From: Ramazzottius varieornatus | Taxonomy: Eukaryota; Tardigrada; Eutardigrada; Parachela; Ramazzottiidae | DNA: 64,000 nt | Direction: 5' to 3' | Assembly (NCBI GenBank): GCA_001949185.1 | Contig: BDGG01000013.1 | Location: 1,112,036-1,176,035, forward strand | Part shown: one piece after another, positions 57,066-64,000 of the stretch | How the letters are laid out: every line of letters starts with the position of its first letter | How positions within the stretch are numbered: position 1 is the first letter of the stretch | The notes under the pieces: model-generated | The model's database searches: none | Told to the model about the DNA's origin: nothing | What the model saw: only the letters and a program-made list of their open reading frames with translations | Program-made: the position numbers and the translations under genes

Positions 57066-59556
57066 ATGAAGGAACCGTTGCTGGAATTTGTACTTACATT
57101 GCTGACCATGACTTTTAGGACGCAGGGCGCCGTTTCATGCCTTGAAAGTTTCCAGTCTGAGCCCATCCATGTTGAAATCATAAGTGTGGGGAATATCCAT
57201 CCTACTTCGATATCCAGCCTTCCCTACACAGCACCGGCCATGACTGTCGCTCTGGAGGAACTACGTCATTCTTTCGGGGACTCTGTCATGTTCAAGCATA
57301 CCTTACTTTATGATGTGCGATGCCGCTCTTGCAATGATCTAACCGATAACGTGGACAGACTGGTGGCGGAGTATTATTACAGCCGTCAAGAACAGCCCAA
57401 CGTCACAGCCTTCATCGCACCCGGATGCACGGAACGAATAAACTTTGCTAAACTGGTCCGTGGATGGAATCATCTCTTGATGATCGGGTATATCGGTCGA
57501 TAGCTCATATTGTACTGGAACTAAAAGAAATACAGTCACCTCTCATTGTACTAGCTTCTGCCTTTTGCTTTTAGCGGTAACGGTGAACTTATTTTCCGGA
57601 ATAAGCAGTTGTTCCCAAATGTGATTCTTGCTGGGAAAAACGCAGTCAAAAGCTACACGGACTTATTCAGAAGGCTATTCAGACAATTCAAATGGCGAAA
57701 CATCTACATCATCTTGGATACTTCGGCCAAGCCCTTCCATCTGCTGCTTGCTCCGAATCTGCTGTCCGCTCTGGCCACGGACAGACGGTTCGATGTCAAG
57801 TACGCGAAGACCAGCGAGATTTCTTCCGAATCGGATTTTGACTCGAGTCTTCGTGATATTCAAGCTACTTCCCGTGGTAGGCAGATACAACCCCCCCGAC
57901 CCCGATCACTCGGCGCTGCCGAACGTTACGCAGGTTCAGAACTGACAGCAGGTTTTCTTGTACTGTAGTTGTTGTATTCTTCGGGTTTGCTGCTCGCTTT
58001 CGGACTTTTTTGGTAAGTCCATAGCCACGACCTAGCACTATACAGGGACGGCACCGTTCGCCATTAGCTATAATAGGTTAGAATTGCTGTGCTTCAGTTG
58101 AGAGCGAGGAGATCGAGGATGACAAACGGAGATTACGTAAGTATACATGCAAGGATTACGCCCCGGCTATCTACTGAGTTGGTCGTGCATGCTCGTTCCA
58201 GCACTGCCTTTTCTCGATGTACCGAGCTGCCGTGCTGTCTATTCTTTTCACGTCCTTTATAACACGAGCCGATACTGGCGAGCTTTCAGCTGGAACTGAT
58301 GGTCATTTTTGTCATTTCAGGTTTATTTTGCATGCGAACCTTTTCGACACAAGGACTACGGAGATCTCACGTGGCGCTACGGAGACCAGTTTGACGCTGT
58401 GCGTTTCAGCAGAAGACTTCTTTCCTCACTTAAGGGCAGCGTAGCTGTCTGCAATAAGAAAAGATCTGTATTTACGGTGATGTGACCTTTTCAGGAAGCG
58501 AGAGATGCTTTTCGGTCGGCCTTTGTCATCACTGCCTCGCCAGAACTCCCCGCGAACGTCACACTCATCCAAAGCCTCAATGCACGCTTCAAAGAGCTCT
58601 CCAAACATGACTACAATCTCACGTATGGTCCGAACGAGGAAGTATGAATTTTGCTTCTATACAGAAGTTCGGAAGAGGAATATGATTCTGACCCTCCTTG
58701 ACAATCTATTGATATTTAGTCAACCCCTTTCGTAACCGCCAGCTACGAAAGTTTCCTGCTTTTCGGAAAGGTAGGTAACACTTGACCAATCATCAGATTA
58801 CTTTCATCACATTTGTACTGTTGATTCATAGATATTGCAAGAAATTCTGTCCGGAAATTATTCTGACGACAGCCTCTGGCAGTTTCTCAGGAACGGAAGT
58901 GCCATGGCGGAGCTTTTCTCCAATCGTTCCTTCCAGTTGCCCACCACTACCATCGAGTTCGACGAGGTTGGGGAGCGTAAGCAGTCTCTTAACGTGAAGC
59001 AATTCCTCAACAATTCTAGTGATCCAACCACCGTATTACGTCTCAATGGTTCCGCCAAGACCTTTGACAGTTCACAGCCAATTTCGTGGTCGACGATTTG
59101 GCCGCCCTCTAACGAGCCACTTTGCGGCTTTTCTGGGATAAGTGGGTCTTGTACAAGTTCCGGTACGGCGACAAGACTGTGTCATCCGAGAACCAATATA
59201 CCAGAATATGCTTATTGCAGGTTTCAGCACCTACAGCTACACTGTGATAGTGCCCTTCGTGTCTGGTTTACTGGCTGTGATGGGCTGCTGTTGCGTCGCG
59301 GCCCGCTTTCGGTAACACTAGCCCTACAACATCAGTATCCTCGATCAAGAAATGGTGGACGTCTGACAAGGAATCCCATTGCTTGTCTTGTTTTAGGCAG
59401 TCCATGATCATGCGGCAGAGTTTCCTGAAGGAAGTATTCTTGGAGCCTAACAGACTGGTGTTCAAACACCAGCGCGAAACCCCATCAACTGAATGGACAA
59501 TGGATTTCGCGCGCAGCGGTGCCGTGGTTGTGGAGAAGAAGAAAATGACCCTCTGA
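57066..59556 (+). CDS. ANF-receptor-domain protein, NPR-C-like (no cyclase)
   Basis: Ten exons: 57066-57487, 57575-57876, 57969-58012, 58098-58136, 58321-58398, 58495-58641, 58720-58770, 58832-59162, 59221-59311, 59397-59556; 1665 nt, 554 aa. Signal peptide LLEFVLTLLTMTFRTQGAV. The ligand-binding fold of natriuretic-peptide and guanylyl-cyclase receptors follows: APAMTVALEELRHSFGDSVM, VTAFIAPGCTERINFAKLVR, FRRLFRQFKWRNIYIILDTS, MTNGDYVYFACEPFR, TASYESFLLFGK, PTTTIEFDEVGER, then IWPPSNEPLCGFSG just outside the membrane. One transmembrane helix (YTVIVPFVSGLLAVMGCCCV) is followed by only about 60 cytoplasmic residues, RQSFLKEVFLEPNRLVFKHQ to KKKMTL and a stop. Kinase-homology and cyclase domains are absent. 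By analogy with NPR-C it could clear ligand or signal without cGMP; it could also derive from a truncated cyclase. Confidence 0.87.
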
Positions 59557-60140
59557 AGTCTCTTATTTAAATTTTGTGGTTATGAATGCTTGTGTGTTCG
59601 AGCAAATGGTACTTTGACGTCTTTTGGTGGATATGTGGTAGTTCTTCCGGTTACGTAGTACTGGTAGTGCGTACCCTTGATCTTCAGTCGGACGAACTGT
59701 GCGTCTGCGATGATTTCAATGCTGGTTGTTTGACAGTCGAATCATCTTTGGTAGTATGTGAGAAGAGTAGATGACACTATCGGCCAATTCGCTGTGTACA
59801 CCGAATCCGAAACATACCTTTGGTACCAAAACTGGTGACTGAATGAAGTTATCAGCAGCACGTTTCTTGTTTGTCGTTCGAGCTAATCCGCTGTGTTTAC
59901 CCCCGGATATTTACTGTACAAAAGCACAATGCATTCGTAGCGTACTCATGACAGATACCATTGTATGCCATCTCACCGGCACTATTGAAACGACTTATCT
60001 TTTTCAGATGATTCATACCAAACTGACTCCGGCTCCTTGAAGTCCGCCAGAACTGCAATACTTAAGTCAGGTGAAAGCCATGCTGGGAGTGTATATCTGT
60101 CCTGGTTTCCAGTCGGCTGTATTTTTAAAAGTCAGCGAGG
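59557..60140. other. Intergenic region between receptor and Ly6 genes
   Basis: 3'UTR of the receptor gene and the short upstream region of the Ly6 gene. No supported feature. Confidence 0.4.
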
Positions 60141-60848
60141 ATGGAGAAATTTAGCACTATAGTTTTTACTCTGTCTGCCTTGCTGTGCTGCTTCCTAGCC
60201 GCCTCGACAGGTACCCGTACCATCCATTAATTTTCTTTTGACATCTGTGCCTACTGTGCTTGCGGGTAGGGTAATTTCGATGCGACCTCGGTAATTCGTT
60301 CACAGCACCTTCTTTTAGTGGCACTGGAATGTTTTGACTGCAAAGCTGTCTCCAGGTTAAATGCATCGCCCAAGGAGTACACTTGTGCTTCCGAAGATCG
60401 TACCGCTCTACAAGAGTACCTGCGACTTTGTCGCCCTGGGGAAACTGTCTGCAAGTTCGAAAGGTTCTTCTCCAGTAAGTACCGCCCATGCTTCTCAAGG
60501 AAGGTCCATCTCAACGGCAGAGCACTGTGATATGACTTGACAGTAGCGAGTATTCAGTCGATTGTTCCTCTCGTAGATGACGAGGCCTATGCCGACTCTG
60601 GTACAACCTACGCCTCATCCGCGCGTTTACGACGAAGCTGCTCACCACCGCCCACCGAAGCCAAGTACACGTTGCGCAGGTGGCACAACGTCACTAAAGA
60701 AGGAAAGGAATCAACGACGGAGGTCTTCTACTGCAATACCGACCAGTGTCTGGCCAGCGACAAAAGCTCCGCTTCCAACCTGCATACTTCCTGCTTGCTT
60801 AGCTTGCTGGCCATAGCCGGCCTACTATCCAAACATGTAGCCATGTGA
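60141..60848 (+). CDS. Ly6/uPAR-domain, probably GPI-anchored protein
   Basis: Three exons: 60141-60210, 60319-60474, 60577-60848; 498 nt, 165 aa. Signal peptide STIVFTLSALLCCFLAAST. The mature part opens LECFDCKAVSRL and has ten or so cysteines (YTCASE, RLCRPGETVCKF, RSCSPP), closing with YCNTDQCLASD, the CN-containing end typical of three-finger Ly6/uPAR domains. The hydrophobic C-terminus SCLLSLLAIAGLLSKHVAM after a small-residue stretch (KSSASN) is a GPI signal. In arthropods such proteins (quiver/sleepless, boudin) modulate channels or septate junctions; I cannot assign this one to a subfamily. It converges on the CH/PFF-repeat gene, with only 110 bp between stop codons. Confidence 0.82.
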
Positions 60849-60958
60849 GCAGATGTTAACCGTGGGCACATTTTCAGAGTTTGCAAATACCAGCCAGGGA
60901 AGTTTGCACTGTGTCATTATGAAAACGGACCAAATATGCCACGCCCAACCTTTTGTCT

Positions 60959-63809
60959 TCAACATACGTTTATTCGTGGCGTTTTACGCAATGCATCGGT
61001 CAGGAAGAAAGGCTTTCTTAATGAAAGCTTAGAAGGTGTTGCAGTACGAGAACGACCAGGCTGTTCTTGAACATTTACACGAGGTGTTTTGATCAATGGT
61101 TCAGTAACAAAGAAAGGAGTCTGTAATCTGGCAGAAAAGCTAGACTTGGCTTGACTATGCGTGGTTGTGCTTTCCACTGGAACTCTTGGCCTTTTTGACA
61201 GCGGATCCGCCTGGTAAAACGGTGGCTGTAACTTGACAGTGGCAACCGCTGCTTCTGTTCCGCTCTTCGTGAGGGAATTTCGGCTTTGACTCAGCGGGTC
61301 TGTTGTAAAGAACGGTGTTTGAAGAACTGTCAGCCGAGGACTGGAAATCTTTTTCTCCGCCCGACTGATTGTCGCCTTGACGGATAGATCGGTTGCAGGC
61401 TTAGGGTTAGCTTCATCAGCTCTTTGAACCGTCACTCTGGGTGTTTTCTGCAAAGCATCGCCGATGAAGAAGGGTGTCTGCAGAAGGAGCGGCTCCTCTT
61501 TGGAGCTGAGGGCCGTCTTTGTGAAAGACACACCAACTCTCGGCTGTTTGGTCAACGAGTCCTTGTCGAAGAACGGCTTGTTTAGTTCAGCGCTTGGGTC
61601 GTTGTTGTTTGGGAAGGTTTGGAGCTTCGCTCGGGCAACCTTGTGTAGAGGATCGCCGTCGAAAAATGGAGACTGAAGGAAAACAGCATCTTCAGTGTAA
61701 CTCTTCAACCCTGCATCAGTATTCCGAACATTGACTCGAGGAGTCTTTTTCAGTGGGTCGGTTGGAAAGAATGGCGGTCCGCTCAACAGCACAGACGCAC
61801 TACCGGCCAAAGTTTCCGCTCCGTCATCGACATTCGTCGTGCTCTTTGATTTTGCTTTCGGAACAACTTGATTGACCGGTAAGTTTTCCGTCATGTTCAC
61901 AGTCTCCAGCGTTGAAAGTGAAGCTTTGGCCGGCTCCTCTGGCGTTCTGCGTTCCAGTTTGGGCGTGGCTCTGTGTGACCTTCTTATTGCCAGCAAATCT
62001 TTCGGCGTTTTTATCTTATGTTTCGTGCTGGTTGCCATCGACGTTGATGACTTATTCTTCTTCTTCTTCGATAGCTCGGTTACTCTGGGTCCTGTTGGTT
62101 GGACGGGTATCGGTATTTCTCCGGCCAACTGTTCTTTAACGGGTACGCGGTAGCTCTTGGTTGAAGGGTCTGTCTTGAAGAATGGTGGACCGTCCAGCCG
62201 CGCCAGTTTCGGTGTGCGAGAGACCAAGTTGGACACTTGGCGCTCGTAGTGTTCCGCAAGGAGCTCCGTCTTGTCAGCATGGTACAGATAACAACGGTCG
62301 CCGTGAGGACCTCTTGTTAGACGTTGCAGTCGAGATTGTTCAATCTCTTTTTCGGTTACACCCATGTCGATGTCGGTTCGAGATTCGTCTTGGCGGTTTA
62401 GGCGAGGTGGTCGAAGCACTCTTTGCGCTTTACTGAACGCCATCTACAGATATACATGTAACCACCACGTACTGAACAAAGCGTAGAACAGTACCGAATG
62501 TAGCTGATTCCCAGCTGGGTTGGGTAAACCGTGCAGCTCGCCACGAAACACAGTTAGACGGGGAACCAATGGGAGCTATGTGGGGATATCCAAATAAGTT
62601 CTCAAAGAACACAGATATATTTCTAATATAACTTCTCTTTTCAAAGAACGGTGGAAACGTTTGGAATGCGTAGAGGCTGTCGCCGGCCAACCAATAATCC
62701 CGCCTATGTTCTACAATAACATTAAAAACTGGTCGTACCCGTTGGTTCGTGGAGTACATTCTCTGTAACATTTGCTCAAACGAGGCCGGTCTCTTGGCGG
62801 TATTGCTAAGCGTCTCGTGTTGAAAGTTCCAGGTATTGCACTTATTTTTCTTCCGGCAGGGGTTATAGATTTGTGGGATAGGGTGCGCCAGTTTCAAGTT
62901 GGTCAGTGTCTCATACAGCGTCATCAGCAATACTGCTTGTCCAGCCTGTCGATACTCCATGACGCCTCCGATGATTTCCGCCGGTATGCGGACCAAACCA
63001 TGCTTTTGCAGGATGAGATCGACCTGACTCCATATCTCGGCGTACTGAACCCTTGTCTGCGGTTCATGGAAGGCACTCAGCTGTGCGTCCCTCGGGAAGT
63101 AGTGATGAAGAATGGACCAGACAACGAAGCCGCCGGCAAAGTGCTTGGGCTGCATGTACTTTGAGATGTCAACGTTACTGGCGCATCGTGTCACCCACAC
63201 ATCGACCACCAAGGGAATACGGACGAAAGCGTGCAGGTCGACGTAGAGACCTTCCCGCGAATCACCTTCAAGACAACAACCGATATCGGTCAGATAACGC
63301 GTGGCAGGCCGGCAATCGAGACGGGCAAGATTGTCGTCTCATGTGGCGCACGTTACTGGCCGATTGCAACGCAAAAGTGAGCCACTTTGAAATCTACATT
63401 CCGAACGTGTCGCTTTGCCAGCCTTCCATATCTTGGCGTACTGCCAGGGTCGGGTCTTACCTGGAAGAGGAGTTGGTGGTACTTGAGGGCCGGTTTCAAA
63501 GTGACTGATGGAATGCGAAAGGAAGAATGGGTTATCCACATTTTCATCGCGCGGTTCGTTCGCTTGTCTTGCCTGGGGGAGTTCGGCGGACTTTACAACT
63601 GAAGGTCGGAGAGTGACAGCGGTAGAAGTGCGACTAGACGTAGGTCGAGGAAGTGCTGCCAATGTCGAGCTACGGATGACGGAAGGTTGAGCCGAAGGAG
63701 CCGGTGGTTGAAGGTTGGCTGCTTTCTCGGCGAAAAGAGTGATGGCCGCTCTCATAAAGTTGCGCAGTTCGACTTCGTTGTGTAGAATAACCACTTGATC
63801 GGTTTGCAT
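60959..63809 (-). CDS. SPATA4/SPEF1-type CH-like protein with nine PFF/DPL repeats
   Basis: Three-exon model: 63809-63461, 63265-62739, 62443-60959; 2361 nt, 786 aa. Exon 1 (MQTDQVVILHNEVELRNFMR, then Pro/Ser/Thr-rich) joins in phase to a CH-like domain: VDVWVTRCASNVDISKYM, FAGGFVVWSILHHYFPRDAQ, AEIWSQVDLILQKHGLVRIP, VMEYRQAGQAVLLMTLYETL. This is the arrangement of sperm-flagellar SPATA4/SPEF1 proteins (family knowledge). Exon 2 leaves in phase 0 at CAACGG/GTACGA, and exon 3 enters in phase 0 at CTGTAG/ATGGCG. Exon 3 is one 495-codon frame with nine repeats of about 20 conserved residues spaced 40-55 apart, for example LQTPFFVTEPLIKTPRVNV. If the 295-nt intron is wrong, these are two genes: a CH-like protein stopping at 62430 and a 494-aa repeat protein starting at ATG 62443. 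A microtubule or axoneme role is inference. An AATAAA string lies inside the last codons. Confidence 0.7.
60962..62191 (-). repeat. Nine protein-level PFF-x-x-DPL-x-K-x-PRV repeats
   Basis: In order from the N-terminus: GPPFFKTDPSTKSYRVPV, GPPFFPTDPLKKTPRVNV, QSPFFDGDPLHKVARAKL, NKPFFDKDSLTKQPRVGV, QTPFFIGDALQKTPRVTV, QTPFFTTDPLSQSRNSL, QPPFYQADPLSKRPRVPV, QTPFFVTEPLIKTPRVNV, RKPFFLTDALRKTPRINV. Consensus: (Q/G)(T/P)PFF x (T/G) DPL x K (T) PRV x V. Linkers are Ser/Thr/Lys-rich and not conserved. Confidence 0.92.
63339..63389. repeat. Dispersed hairpin repeat in intron 1 of the CH/PFF gene
   Basis: TCATGTGGCGCACGTTACTG ... AAGTGAGCCACTTTGA, next to GACAATCTTG (inverted spacer motif). Confidence 0.75.
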
Positions 63810-64000
63810 CGTTGAATATCAGAAAGCGCTATCCGCCACATGCAAGATTAAATGAATCCCTCGCCTGAAGACCATTTTACTACATGATCGGCGCTATAAT
63901 TCATGTTTCTGGACGGGTATTTCTCTGGCGTTCATAGCAACAATGGCTCTCGATTGATTGCGATTTCACAGACAGATAATAACCAGCGGACATTGATTCG

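Noticed and set aside
62430-62738. Extension of the CH-like frame to the stop at 62430
   Set aside because: The extra 100 residues lack conservation and would overlap the ATG of the repeat frame; a phase-0 donor and acceptor pair explains both better.
1-64000. Horizontal transfer from bacteria
   Set aside because: Every confident gene is a metazoan family with spliceosomal introns except intronless LSM1, which is itself eukaryotic; no abrupt composition change seen.
1-64000. tRNA, rRNA or other structured RNA genes
   Set aside because: Looked for tRNA-like A/B boxes and cloverleafs by eye and found none; absence is not proven without a covariance search.

Overview
The window is animal nuclear DNA. 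Almost every gene is cut by short spliceosomal introns (mostly 45-110 nt, GT-AG with at least two GC-AG), codon use is balanced, and the proteins are metazoan families: RNF19, SCHIP1, calbindin-32, NOX5, TGIF and a CRF/DH44-type neuropeptide. There are no operons or bacterial features. Short introns, high gene density and this gene set point to a compact ecdysozoan or small-invertebrate genome. A tardigrade of the Hypsibius type is my best guess, but that is inference and cannot be proven here. Two 50-N runs are scaffold gaps.

Layout, left to right. 0-5 kb: 3' exon of a DH44/CRF-like prohormone (+), a gene-poor stretch, then ribosomal protein S5 (-). 5-6 kb: a nested foldback element. 6-15 kb: TRNAU1AP/SECp43 (+) converging on a 12-exon NOX5-type NADPH oxidase (-), then a DNA polymerase beta-like gene (-) whose polymerase and lyase catalytic residues are replaced. 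15-25 kb: LSM1 (+), a TGIF homeobox exon (+), and a 9-exon protein with BRCA1/BARD1-type tandem BRCTs (-). 25-34 kb: decayed hAT transposase (+), a small Cys/Pro-rich membrane protein (+), a histidine acid phosphatase (-), a reverse-transcriptase remnant (+). 34-54 kb: calbindin-32 (-), a putative secreted peptide (-), RNF19 RBR ubiquitin ligase (-), SCHIP1 (-). 54-64 kb: LINE and GST relics, an NPR-C-like natriuretic receptor (+), a Ly6/uPAR GPI protein (+), and an unusual gene (-) joining a SPATA4/SPEF1-type CH-like domain to nine 'PFF-x-x-DPL' repeats.

Exon boundaries below were worked out by hand from splice consensus, phase and family alignment. For thirteen genes (all the multi-exon models except TGIF, DH44 and the GST relic, plus single-exon LSM1) the spliced lengths are exact multiples of three and close to family length.

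The most striking non-gene signal is a dispersed hairpin family (arms AAGTGGCGCAC / GTGCGCCACTT, about 50 bp). It occurs about 18 times, often as pairs 67-75 bp apart, nearly always in introns. The genes are ordinary neighbours rather than one pathway. The points most worth checking are the catalytically gutted Pol beta, the RING-less BRCA1/BARD1-like BRCT protein, the CH+PFF repeat protein and the hairpin family.
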